Translations under genes and position numbers: made by a program
The notes under the pieces: generated by a model
What the model saw: the letters and a program-made list of their open reading frames with translations, nothing else
The model's database searches: none
What the model was told of the DNA's origin: nothing
In this document: positions 28,162 through 36,683 of the stretch, in pieces
Position numbering within the stretch: position 1 is the first letter of the stretch
Layout of the letters: each line of letters begins with the position of its first letter
From: an uncultured Clostridia bacterium
GTDB taxonomy: Bacteria > Bacillota > Clostridia > Oscillospirales > Ruminococcaceae
DNA length: 53,338 nt
Reading direction: 5' to 3'
NCBI GenBank assembly: GCA_944385925.1
Contig: CALWZE010000053.1
Span: 1-53,338, forward strand

Positions 28162-29488
28162 AAAACTTTATGTTAAATTAGGGGAATTTGTCAAAGAGCA
28201 TCCGGCAGAATGCGCTGTGTTCCTGCTGTTATTTTTGTATAAAATTATTTTCTTTTTATCTACATCACTTCCTGTCGAACTGGATTCAAAAGAATACATT
28301 GCGATTAATGGGTTTGATATATTTTCTTTCAAGCTTCACGGTGATCGTACGCCGATTTATCCGCTTTTGATAGAAATTTCTGACTGTATTTCACTAGAAT
28401 ATGGGCGGGTGCTTCTGTGTGGTGTTCAGATGCTGACGGCATTTGTAAGCTCAGTTTTTCTGTACAAAACCATGCGCCTTTTAAAAGTCAACCGAATAGT
28501 TGCGCTGACTGTTACTGCTGTATACACAATTCAGCCGGGCGTGACAGGATATGAACACGTGCTGCTCACGGAATCATTTGCGCTTTCTGCGACAATATTT
28601 TTTGCTTATATACTAATTCGATTTTTGCATAAACCTTCGGTGCGCCTGGGTGTTGCCGCTGCTGCTGTCAGCTTTTTCGCAATTTTTCTCCGGCCTTCTT
28701 TTCTGGCATTTTGGGGAATTGCATGCGTATTTTTCCTCTTTTATGGATTTCTCGAAAAGAAAGAACGAAAACACGCGTTTCAGTGTCTGGCAGTGCAGCT
28801 GCCTGTGCTGATTATTGTTATCGTTTATCAGTGCGGTATGTATGTTCAAAACGGAAACTTTACATTAAGCAACCTGCTACTGTATCAGCAAATGCATGTT
28901 TTGGCGCTGACCGATCAATATTCTTGTGCGCAGGATCAGGAAATGGTCGAAACGATTCGTGAAGCGATTGAAAACTCTGACCGCGCCGACCCTGCAGTTG
29001 AAGCACGCTTACTGGCTTATTACAGCAAAGATAAAGCTCGATTTAAAGAGTTTGTTAAGGACGCAATATCTCAGGATCCGATTGGGTATTTGCGCGGTGC
29101 TTGGGAATTGTTGGCGCCTGAATTGGGGCAGAATTTTTACGCATACTACATCTTTAAATCGCCGGGCGGCATGTGGGAAAAGTTTTTGCGGCTGCTGTTT
29201 GATGTCTTTAATCTTTATATCACTTTCGGAGCAGCAACAATTATTGGCTGCAGCTGTCTGCTGGTCGCTGTCGTCAGACTCTTTAAAAATAAAAAACTGG
29301 ACTATATAATGGCAGGTATTGGATGTTTTACTGCCGTCAGCTTCTTTACGGCGTTTTTAGGCACAAATGCTGAATTTGCCAGAACCGCTATTGCAATGAT
29401 GCCGTTTGTTTATCTGGCGGTTGCGCTGGCGGTAAATAAAGGGTTTAATTACCTTTCTGAAAGAGGAGCGGGCTTATGCGCAAGATAA
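28154..29488 (+). CDS. Multi-pass membrane protein, GT-C-like or polymerase candidate
   Basis: 444 residues with about ten membrane segments and one large hydrophilic region (about 235-325). After the first segment comes VELDSKEYI, an acidic pair plus tyrosine in the first outer loop, then HGDRTPIYPLLIEI. That order is seen in GT-C enzymes of the ArnT/PMT type. It may add a lipid-linked sugar outside the membrane. Because no other O-unit polymerase is visible in the locus, it or the protein encoded at 17021 could also be the Wzy-type polymerase. It overlaps the GT10 gene by 8 nt and the pyruvyl transferase gene by 13 nt. Confidence 0.6.
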   Translation: MIKKLYVKLGEFVKEHPAECAVFLLLFLYKIIFFLSTSLPVELDSKEYIAINGFDIFSFKLHGDRTPIYPLLIEISDCISLEYGRVLLCGVQMLTAFVSSVFLYKTMRLLKVNRIVALTVTAVYTIQPGVTGYEHVLLTESFALSATIFFAYILIRFLHKPSVRLGVAAAAVSFFAIFLRPSFLAFWGIACVFFLFYGFLEKKERKHAFQCLAVQLPVLIIVIVYQCGMYVQNGNFTLSNLLLYQQMHVLALTDQYSCAQDQEMVETIREAIENSDRADPAVEARLLAYYSKDKARFKEFVKDAISQDPIGYLRGAWELLAPELGQNFYAYYIFKSPGGMWEKFLRLLFDVFNLYITFGAATIIGCSCLLVAVVRLFKNKKLDYIMAGIGCFTAVSFFTAFLGTNAEFARTAIAMMPFVYLAVALAVNKGFNYLSERGAGLCAR

Positions 29489-30648
29489 AAATGTACGGAC
29501 ATGGCGGCAGTTTGAATCACGGCTGCGAGGCCATTGTCCGCTCTACAGCGCAGCTTCTCAAAGACGATGCGGAAGTTACGGTTTTTTCGAACAAGCCGTA
29601 CGAGGACGTGAAGTTTGGCTTGGACAAAATTTGCCGTGTGCTGCCGTCACAGAATACCTTTGACCCGCAGGTGCGCAGCTTGAAATCAATGACCTATCAT
29701 TTTTATACTGATTTGCTCAAAGATTCCCGGAAATCATTCCTGTATTACAATCGCCCTTTTTTTAAACATGTAAATTGTGGTGATCTTCTACTTTGCGGTG
29801 GTGGAGATTTATATTGCTACAACAGCTGGCGATCCGTTAAATTGCTAAACGATCGGCTTTTGGAAAAGGGAGCAAAGATCGTTTTATGGGGATGCAGTGT
29901 AGAGCCGGAGACTTTATTGCAGAACAGGGAAATGCAGCAGGACATTCAGAGATATTCTCTGATAACGGCGCGGGAACAGCTCAGCTATAATGTACTGAAA
30001 AAAATAAATCCCAATACGCTTCTTTGCTGCGATACTGCGTTTATCCTGAAACCGCAAGAAACCGCATTACCAGCAGGATTTTTGCCTGGAGCAACCGTCG
30101 GAATCAATATGAGTCCACTTGTGCAGCAGCTCGAAGGCGAGAAGGGGATGGTTTTTGAGAACTACTGCGGGCTAATAGAGTGGATTTTGAATAGCACCCG
30201 GGAAAATATTGCGCTAATACCGCATGTTACCTGGAGTGACGTAAATGATATGCAGCCTCTTGAGAGACTGTATAGGAAGTTCAGGGATACTGACCGGCTT
30301 GTACTGGTTTCTGAGAATTTGAATTGCGCGCAATTGAAGTATATAATTTCCCATTGCAGCTGTTTCGTCGGCGCGCGAACTCACGCGACCATTGCGGCGT
30401 ACTCCAGCTATGTGCCGACCCTTGTTTGCGGTTATTCGGTAAAGGCGCGCGGCATAGCTCTTGATCTTTTTGAAACAGAGCAAAACTTCGTTGTTTCGGC
30501 ACAAAAAATGAAGGAAAGGGCGTCGCTGTCCGCCGCTTTTAAAAATATTTACGAGAGCAGAATAACAGTGCGTGAGAAGCTGAAAAGCCAGATCCCGCAG
30601 TACACTGATTCTTTAAACAAGGTGAAACAGACTCTGCTGTCGCTTTAG
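29476..30648 (+). CDS. Polysaccharide pyruvyl transferase family protein
   Basis: 390 residues. The PF04230-type layout is a glycine-rich start (KMYGHGGSLNHGCEAIVRST), CGDLLLCGGGDLYCYN in the first half, and SHCSCFVGARTHATIAAYSS followed by YVPTLVCGYSVKARG near the C-terminus. GARTHATIAA is the family's most conserved block (usually G-R-H--I-A). These enzymes put ketal-linked pyruvate from phosphoenolpyruvate on sugar residues, adding negative charge, although some members transfer sugars. It overlaps the upstream membrane protein gene by 13 nt. Confidence 0.82.
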   Translation: MRKIKMYGHGGSLNHGCEAIVRSTAQLLKDDAEVTVFSNKPYEDVKFGLDKICRVLPSQNTFDPQVRSLKSMTYHFYTDLLKDSRKSFLYYNRPFFKHVNCGDLLLCGGGDLYCYNSWRSVKLLNDRLLEKGAKIVLWGCSVEPETLLQNREMQQDIQRYSLITAREQLSYNVLKKINPNTLLCCDTAFILKPQETALPAGFLPGATVGINMSPLVQQLEGEKGMVFENYCGLIEWILNSTRENIALIPHVTWSDVNDMQPLERLYRKFRDTDRLVLVSENLNCAQLKYIISHCSCFVGARTHATIAAYSSYVPTLVCGYSVKARGIALDLFETEQNFVVSAQKMKERASLSAAFKNIYESRITVREKLKSQIPQYTDSLNKVKQTLLSL

Positions 30649-30817
30649 TTGTTGATAGTATACCTAAAACTGCTTTTTGTCTGTTAACCCGAAAAGAATT
30701 TGTGGGTGGAGGATACAGCTGGATTAAAATTAGAAGGCATTTCCGAAAATAATCTGCCGGTAAAGCTATAAATAAATCTGGCACCGGCGAGGCAATATTA
30801 TATTTTATGGTGAAAAA

Positions 30818-32350
30818 ATGGCAAATGAACGTTTGAAAAACACAGCGATCAATGCGGCTTACAGCTACTTGTATCAGCTGTTGTATATGGCCATTGGAGT
30901 TGTTTCCAGACTGATTTTTGTGCGTTATCTCGGCAGAGACTATCTTGGCGTTAACGGATTGTTTTCCAATATTCTGGGTGTGCTGTCCATTTCTGAACTT
31001 GGCGTGGGGACGGCGATAGGCTTTGCGCTATACAAGCCGCTCGCCCAAAATGATAAAGAGAAAATTAAGTCCATTATGGCACTCTTTCGCAAAGCCTATT
31101 TTGCGATTGGAAGTTTTATAGCGGTCGCGGGCCTGATACTGGTTCCTTTTTTGCCCTATATAATCAAAAATACAACGGGGATTGAAAATCTTTCACTTTA
31201 CTATATTTTATATTTAATAAACACGGTCTCGGGATATTTTCTCAGTTATAAGACGACTCTGCTTACTTCCGACCAGAAAGAATACATGCTGAAAAAGACA
31301 CAAATGATCGGAACGTTGGCCATAGCGTTGGTTCAAATGCTGGTGCTCGCAGCAACCAGAAATTATTTATTATATCTCCTGTCCGACGTGTTGATTCGTT
31401 TAGTTATGCAGGTCGTCATGCAAAGGACAGCGGATCGCCAGTATCCTTTTTTAAAAAAGGAAAAAGCGGAGAAGCTGCCGCGGCAGGACGTGCAGGTAAT
31501 TGTGCGCAACGTAAAGGCATTGATGATCCACAATCTGGGCGAGGTGAGCGTAAGCCAGACGGACAATCTCATTATCAGCGGATTTATCAGCTTGGAGATG
31601 ACGGGAATTGTTTCCAACTATGTCATGTTTACAACCTACGCGAATCTATTTATTGTTACGGCGCTAAGCGCAGCGATTCCAAGTGTTGGAAATCTTATTG
31701 CGAAGGAAAGCGATGAGGCAAAGCTTGCTTTTTTTAAAACCTATAGACTCCTGGCATACTGGCTATATGGATGGATGTCGCTCGGCTTTATTTATTTATC
31801 GACGCCTCTTGTTAAACTGGTTTTTGGCGCCGACTATGTTCTTGCGCAATCGGCAGTTGTCTTGATGGGGCTGGTCTTCTTTCTGAGGGGAGAAGGCTCG
31901 GCAATCTATAATTACAAAATAGCGGCTGGAATCTATAACGAAGATAAGTACCTGGCGTTTATCGGCGGCATCATCAATTTGATAGCTTCTGTAGTCGCTG
32001 TAAAATATCTTGGCGTTGCCGGCGTTTATCTGGGTACGGTTATCTATTCACTTTTTGTGGTAGTGGCGCGCGATATTATAATCTACCGTCGTGCTTTTGG
32101 CAAGCGTTGGTTGTCGGTCCTTTCGGGCACTGTTCGTTATGTCCTTTTCTTTGGCCTCAGCGCATTTGCATGTTCCTCACTCTTGCACTTTATTCCGGAA
32201 ATGGGGTGGGGTGGTTTCGGCATAAAGCTGGCGATTTTGGTTGTTGTTCCTAATGCGGTGCTGTTTTTATTGGAAGGACGTTCGCCGGAGTTTCGCTACT
32301 ATCTGTCCATAGCAGGTCAAACAATCGCCAAATTATTGGGAAGGAAATGA
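30818..32350 (+). CDS. Wzx-type oligosaccharide flippase
   Basis: 510 residues, about 14 membrane segments, MATE/MOP superfamily. It opens LKNTAINAAYSYLYQLLYMA, then FVRYLGRDYLGVNGLFSNIL and ISELGVGTAIGFALYKPLA, a pattern typical of Firmicutes polysaccharide flippases. It would turn undecaprenyl-linked repeat units to the outer face. A 170-nt gap precedes it; I see no clear promoter there. The next gene starts 1 nt after its stop. Confidence 0.9.
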   Translation: MANERLKNTAINAAYSYLYQLLYMAIGVVSRLIFVRYLGRDYLGVNGLFSNILGVLSISELGVGTAIGFALYKPLAQNDKEKIKSIMALFRKAYFAIGSFIAVAGLILVPFLPYIIKNTTGIENLSLYYILYLINTVSGYFLSYKTTLLTSDQKEYMLKKTQMIGTLAIALVQMLVLAATRNYLLYLLSDVLIRLVMQVVMQRTADRQYPFLKKEKAEKLPRQDVQVIVRNVKALMIHNLGEVSVSQTDNLIISGFISLEMTGIVSNYVMFTTYANLFIVTALSAAIPSVGNLIAKESDEAKLAFFKTYRLLAYWLYGWMSLGFIYLSTPLVKLVFGADYVLAQSAVVLMGLVFFLRGEGSAIYNYKIAAGIYNEDKYLAFIGGIINLIASVVAVKYLGVAGVYLGTVIYSLFVVVARDIIIYRRAFGKRWLSVLSGTVRYVLFFGLSAFACSSLLHFIPEMGWGGFGIKLAILVVVPNAVLFLLEGRSPEFRYYLSIAGQTIAKLLGRK

Positions 32351-32351
32351 G

Positions 32352-33008
32352 ATGAAGCAGACATTGAAAGATAAAATTTACTGGTTGCTTCAAAAGCTAA
32401 AATCTGGATGGAATATTTTCACAAAATTAAATATATGGTTTTTTATTAAGTACAATTATTTTTGCAGGCATATTAAAAGAGCAAAAGGAGTCTATATTTT
32501 TCCCCGGGGTAGAGCAATTTTGGAGTTTGGGAAAGGTAGCCAGCTGCTGATTGAAGAGAGCCTCTATCTCGGTCACAACCTGTTAAAAGGTTCTCGAGCG
32601 GAAACGCTGATTCGTTTGAGGAAAAATGCGCGGCTGCATGTAAAACATACGACCTATATTTACTATAACGTAACGATAGATGTTTTTGACAATGGACAGC
32701 TGGAAATTGGAAGTGCAGAGATAAATTGCGGTTCAAGTATCATGTGCAAAGAGCATGTCCACATCGGGGAGGATGTCCTAATTGCGCGCGGCGTATTTAT
32801 TTTTGACAGCGATTTTCATCAAACCTATTGGGAGGAGACGGGAAGCCTGATCCCACTTAGCAATGAAGTGTGGATTGGAGACCATAGCTGGATATGCATC
32901 AAGGCTTCCTTGCTAAAAGGTGCAAGGATTGAGAATTACGGCATAGTGGCAGCGCATAAAAAAATCCAGGACGCAACGGTTGCTGCGGCCCCGATTCGAA
33001 GGAGGTGA
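32352..33008 (+). CDS. Hexapeptide-repeat acetyltransferase
   Basis: 218 residues. An amphipathic, aromatic-rich N-terminus of about 45 residues precedes a left-handed beta-helix. Turns such as LEIGSAEINCGSSI, VHIGEDVLIARGVFI, VWIGDHSWICIKAS and LLKGARIENYGIVAA, together with FDSDFH, are like those of sugar O-acetyltransferases in capsule loci. The end (AHKKIQDATVAAAPIRRR) is compressed compared with the usual S-V-x4-P-x4-x-G-x-PA-x-I, so the last coil may be altered. It starts 1 nt after the flippase stop; its stop overlaps the ribosome binding site of the next gene. Confidence 0.82.
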   Translation: MKQTLKDKIYWLLQKLKSGWNIFTKLNIWFFIKYNYFCRHIKRAKGVYIFPRGRAILEFGKGSQLLIEESLYLGHNLLKGSRAETLIRLRKNARLHVKHTTYIYYNVTIDVFDNGQLEIGSAEINCGSSIMCKEHVHIGEDVLIARGVFIFDSDFHQTYWEETGSLIPLSNEVWIGDHSWICIKASLLKGARIENYGIVAAHKKIQDATVAAAPIRRR

Positions 33009-33013
33009 AGACC

Positions 33014-34183
33014 TTGGTCGATCGAGTGGAAATAGAATGTTGTACCGGATGTAAAATGTGCGAGCAGATTTGTCCGGTATCTGCAATTTCATTTGAAGCA
33101 GATCAGGAAGGATTCTGGTACCCTTCTGTCAATTATGACAAGTGTGTGCAGTGTGGAAAATGTATCGGGCTCTGTCCGCCGTTCTCCGGCGTCGATAAGC
33201 GGCTGGAAAACGATCCGTCTCCCAAGGTTTTCGCGGCATGGAGCAAAGACGAATCCTTGCGCCTGAATAGCACGTCGGGTGCAATATATGGGGAACTGGC
33301 TCGTTATGTGTTTGAGCACGGTGGCTGGGTAGCCGGCGTGGTATTTGATGAAAATTTTGACGCCAAACACATTGTTACAAATAACCAGCAGGATTTTGAC
33401 CGGTTAATTCGCTCCAAGTATTTCCAAAGCGATACCCAAGACATTTACAGCCAGGTCAGGAAACTGTTGGAACAGGGAGAATTCGTCCTGTTTAGCGGCA
33501 CGCCCTGCCAGAATGCTGCACTTATCAATTTTCTGGGCAAAAGATACGATAATCTGCTTAGCTGTGATTTCATTTGCCGGGGAAATTTGTCCCCAAAGGC
33601 ATTCCGAAAGTATAAACAAATGCTTGAAAGGGATGCAGGTTCCAAGCTTAAAGAGCTGCATTTCAAAAATAAAACAAAGGGCTGGAATACTTTTGGGACA
33701 AGGGCAGTCTTTGAAAACGGGAAAGAATATTACCAAGACAGGTATTCCGATTTATATGTACTGGCTTATGTGCATCATAATCTGTTTTTAAGGCCAAGTT
33801 GCCTGAAATGTAAATTTAAAACACTGCCGCGGATTGCGGATATCTCCTTTGGAGATTTCTGGGAGGTAGCTCAAAACGTTGACCCAAGTCTGGACGACAA
33901 CAAGGGAACAAGTGTTTTGATGGCGAACAATAAAAAAGCGATGCACTTTATAGAGCAAATTCGGGACAGATTGGCTCTGTATCCGACAACTGTTGAATGC
34001 GTGTATGAAGGAAACAGGTGCCTTTTTGAAAGCGCCAAGCGTGGAGAGAAAAGGGATATTGTTTTTAAGAATATTGATAAGTACGATTTTGATGTACTGA
34101 TTAAAAAGTTCACGACGCCTTCAAGAGTGAAGTTGCTGAAAAACAGGATAATTAATGGAGTAAAATGCCTGTTGCGAAAATGA
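33014..34183 (+). CDS. FrhB-like protein with two [4Fe-4S] ferredoxin motifs (Coenzyme F420 hydrogenase/dehydrogenase beta family)
   Basis: About 389 residues. The N-terminal ferredoxin part has two C-x2-C-x2-C-x3-CP clusters (CTGCKMCEQICP and CVQCGKCIGLCP, within the first 60 residues). Then comes the FrhB-type N- and C-terminal domains, with SGTPCQNAAL, LKELHFKNK and LRPSCLKCKFKTLPRIADIS and GDFWEV. Family members elsewhere use FAD and iron-sulfur centres; the copies in polysaccharide loci probably reduce or modify a sugar, but no substrate is proven. Next to the pyruvyl transferase gene it may form a pair. The TTG at 33014 has GGAGG 8 nt upstream; the GTG at 33005 overlaps that site. Confidence 0.8.
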   Translation: MVDRVEIECCTGCKMCEQICPVSAISFEADQEGFWYPSVNYDKCVQCGKCIGLCPPFSGVDKRLENDPSPKVFAAWSKDESLRLNSTSGAIYGELARYVFEHGGWVAGVVFDENFDAKHIVTNNQQDFDRLIRSKYFQSDTQDIYSQVRKLLEQGEFVLFSGTPCQNAALINFLGKRYDNLLSCDFICRGNLSPKAFRKYKQMLERDAGSKLKELHFKNKTKGWNTFGTRAVFENGKEYYQDRYSDLYVLAYVHHNLFLRPSCLKCKFKTLPRIADISFGDFWEVAQNVDPSLDDNKGTSVLMANNKKAMHFIEQIRDRLALYPTTVECVYEGNRCLFESAKRGEKRDIVFKNIDKYDFDVLIKKFTTPSRVKLLKNRIINGVKCLLRK

Positions 34184-34193
34184 TGAACTAATA

Positions 34194-34247
34194 AAAATTC
34201 GTGCGGAAAAGCTTCAGTCAAAAACGATTTTCGCACGAATTTTTTTA
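34194..34247 (+). terminator. Terminator of the polysaccharide locus
   Basis: AAAATTCGTGCGGAAAA pairs, with one mismatch, with TTTTCGCACGAATTTT across a loop of about 17 nt, and T7 follows the GAA. It begins 10 nt after the FrhB-like stop and closes the 17-kb plus-strand locus. The reverse strand is also T-rich after the stem. Confidence 0.9.
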
Positions 34248-34417
34248 AAAGCGGAAATTATGAATCTGGTGGTTGCAAATAAGCGATTGGCAAAAGTTCA
34301 GAAAGTCAGTGCTTCAAAAAGCGCATATGTTTGTTGAACTGCCCGCATTGCCCACGATTTATCATATTCTCTTTCAGGTCCCAGAAACTAAAAAGGCTAG
34401 TGACGATACCCTGTTAA

Positions 34418-35185
34418 TTATTTGTCCACGCCAAACCTGTCGCGCCAGTAGGTCTGCACATCCGTGCTGATGCGGATAAGATCTCGAGCGAGGTCACTGT
34501 GCGGGTCCTGCATCAGTTCGGCTGCGGGCCGGTCTTCCAGAATTTTTCCCTTATCCATGACGAGGATGCGGTCACAGACCTTGACCGCCATCTCGATGTC
34601 GTGGGTTACCATAAGGAAGGCGGTGTTCTGGGTCAGCGCGACGTCCCGCAGCAGCGCGGCGACCCCATCTTTGACCTCCTGATCCAGCATCGAGGTCGGC
34701 TCGTCCAGCAGGAGCAGCCGTGGATGGGCGACCAGTGCGCGCGCAATGCCGACCCGCTGCCGCTCGCCGCCGCTGAGCTGAGCGGGCAGACGCCGGCCAT
34801 AAACGGCGCGGGGAAGCCTTACATAATTGAGCAGCTCCTCGACACGGGGCATACAGTCGCTGAAGTGTCTGGCCTGATGCAGGAAAAGCAGCGGTTCTGC
34901 CACCAGCTGCTCGACCGTCATGCCCGGGCGCAGCGAAGCGTAGGGGTCCTGTCCGACAACGCCGATGGGCGCGTGCTTGTGCACCGAGCCGCTGTCCGGC
35001 TTTTCCAGGCCGAGAATCAGGTTCAGCAAGGTGGTTTTTCCGCAGCCGGAGGTACCGATGATTCCCATCGACTGGCCGGCATGCAGCCGGAAGCTGACGC
35101 CGTCTACCGCCCTGATTTTTTCGGTTCCGTTTGCGGTCCTGCGCAGAAAAGTCTTGCGCAGATCGGTTACGCCAAGACAGCTCAT
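34418..35185 (-). CDS. Peptide-type ABC transporter ATPase (OppF/DppF-like)
   Basis: 255 residues. Walker A is GTSGCGKTT (about 42-50), the signature is LSGGERQRVG, Walker B is LLLLDEPTS and the H-loop is MVTHD. It is one of two ATPases of the importer encoded by the genes from 34418 to 39595. The gene overlaps the end of the other ATPase gene by 4 nt (ATGA). It stops at 255 residues, shorter than OppF proteins that carry the C-terminal oligopeptide domain, which is normal for nickel/dipeptide-type members. The substrate could be a peptide, an opine or a metal chelate. Confidence 0.9.
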   Translation of the reverse strand: MSCLGVTDLRKTFLRRTANGTEKIRAVDGVSFRLHAGQSMGIIGTSGCGKTTLLNLILGLEKPDSGSVHKHAPIGVVGQDPYASLRPGMTVEQLVAEPLLFLHQARHFSDCMPRVEELLNYVRLPRAVYGRRLPAQLSGGERQRVGIARALVAHPRLLLLDEPTSMLDQEVKDGVAALLRDVALTQNTAFLMVTHDIEMAVKVCDRILVMDKGKILEDRPAAELMQDPHSDLARDLIRISTDVQTYWRDRFGVDK

Positions 35186-35865
35186 CGCATCTCCACCCTT
35201 CTGTCGCTGATTTTATCGCCGAGCTCCGCGTCGTGGCTGATGAAAAGAATCGTCATGCCGGTCTCCTGCTTGAGCTGCAGGATGGTGCCCAGCACATCCG
35301 CCTGCACCTTGATATCCAGCCCGGTTGTCGCCTCGTCCAAGATGAGCAGACGCGGCGAATAGACCATTGCCAGCGCAATTGCGGCGCGCTGCTTCATGCC
35401 GCCGCTCATCTCGTGGGCATAGCAGCCGAGCACCGAACGGTCGAGATGTACAAGCTCCATCAAACGTTCCTCCCGGCGCTGCATCTCGCTTTTGGTGATT
35501 GCGCGGTTTTCCAGCTTCATCATCTCGCGAAGGGTCTTACTCATGGTGTAGACCGGGTTGAAGGCATTCATCGAGGACTGCGGAACCAAGGCGATCTCAT
35601 GCCAGCGCAGCGCGCGCAGCTGCCGCTCGTCCGCACGGATCAAGTCGAGGCCGCGATAGCAAAGCGTTCCCTCGGCACAGGCATTGGTGACCGGCAGCAT
35701 CCCCATGATTGCCGCGGTCAGGGTGGTTTTGCCGATTCCCGATCTGCCGCGCAGGCAAAGAATTTCGCCTTCGTAAAGATCGAAGGAAAAGTTTTGCACG
35801 ACATAATCCGCACTGTCCAGGTAGCGAATGGAGAGCTCCTGTGCGTGCAGTAATGGATCGCTCAT
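35182..35865 (-). CDS. Peptide-type ABC transporter ATPase (OppD/DppD-like)
   Basis: 227 residues from the ATG at 35865. The frame stays open to 36396, but that stretch is antisense-like filler over the upstream permease, and GGAGG precedes 35865. Walker A is GRSGIGKTT, the signature MSGGMKQRAA, Walker B LLILDEATT and the H-loop FISHD. It ends only about 15 residues after the H-loop histidine. OppD and DppD usually continue for 60-100 more residues with an iron-sulfur-like Cys domain, so this is a minimal version. The ATG overlaps the permease stop (ATGA). Confidence 0.88.
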   Translation of the reverse strand: MSDPLLHAQELSIRYLDSADYVVQNFSFDLYEGEILCLRGRSGIGKTTLTAAIMGMLPVTNACAEGTLCYRGLDLIRADERQLRALRWHEIALVPQSSMNAFNPVYTMSKTLREMMKLENRAITKSEMQRREERLMELVHLDRSVLGCYAHEMSGGMKQRAAIALAMVYSPRLLILDEATTGLDIKVQADVLGTILQLKQETGMTILFISHDAELGDKISDRRVEMR

Positions 35866-36683
35866 GCGGACGCCTCCTTTTGTGCTGAACCTTTCCCTTC
35901 CAGCGAATAGGCAATCAGCATCAAAGCCATGCTGATCGCGCAGATGCACAGGCCCGGCGGCACGATCCACCAGACCCAGGAGCCGTTCAAAAGAGCGTTT
36001 TTTGCCTGTGCGTAATAGATGATCGATCCCCAGCTCTTGGCGACAGGATTGCCAAGACCAAGAAAACTCATGGTGGATTCCGCGAGAATGCCGGATTTGA
36101 CCCGGGTAACCGCTCGGTAAAGCAGCAGCGGAAGCAGTTCCGGCAAAACATGGCGGCGCAGAATATACAGGTTTGAAGCGCCCATGCCGCGCAGCAGCTT
36201 GATCGCATAGCTCTGGCGAAGCTGCATGGTGGACGAGCGAAGCACCCGTGCGATCTCGGTCCAGGAAAGAAGCCCGAGGATCACCGACATGCTCCATATC
36301 CCGCCGCCTGAAAAGGTAGACAGGATGATCACGCTGGGCAGAAAAGGGATGGTCATGAAAAAGGTGGTGACCTTGCCGAGCAACCGGTCCAGCCATCCGC
36401 CGAACCAGCCGGACAATACCCCAACGAGTATGCCGATAACAAGAGAAATGCCGGCCGAAATTGCCCCGACCATCAGCGAATTTCGCGCACCGTAGATCAG
36501 CTCGCTGAAAATGTCCTGTCCGATATCGTTGGTCCCGAGCAGGTGGGCCGCACTGGGGCGTTCGAAAGGCGCGCCGGTCTGCGCATAGGGAGAATACGGC
36601 GCGAGCGATTCGGCGAACAGGGCGACAAGCAGGATAGCGATCAGGACCACGAGACCGATTATGCCGATGATTTTATTGCGCAT
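35862..36683 (-). CDS. Peptide-type ABC transporter permease (OppC/DppC-like)
   Basis: About 273 residues with roughly six membrane segments. The typical N-terminal LLGTNDIGQDIFSELIYGAR is the DppC hallmark (H-LGTD-GRDV-SR---GAR). The coupling-loop EAA-type motif is in LLRGMGASNLYILRRHVLPE. The start was set at the ATG 36683, with GGAGGCCC before it, rather than the upstream ATG at 36734. The gene overlaps the DppB gene by 11 nt and the ATPase gene by 4 nt. Confidence 0.92.
   Translation of the reverse strand: MRNKIIGIIGLVVLIAILLVALFAESLAPYSPYAQTGAPFERPSAAHLLGTNDIGQDIFSELIYGARNSLMVGAISAGISLVIGILVGVLSGWFGGWLDRLLGKVTTFFMTIPFLPSVIILSTFSGGGIWSMSVILGLLSWTEIARVLRSSTMQLRQSYAIKLLRGMGASNLYILRRHVLPELLPLLLYRAVTRVKSGILAESTMSFLGLGNPVAKSWGSIIYYAQAKNALLNGSWVWWIVPPGLCICAISMALMLIAYSLEGKGSAQKEASA

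Noticed and set aside
35866..36396. N-terminal extension of the OppD-like ATPase
   Set aside because: It overlaps the upstream permease gene in another frame, contains no domain, and the GGAGG-preceded ATG at 35865 matches the family start.
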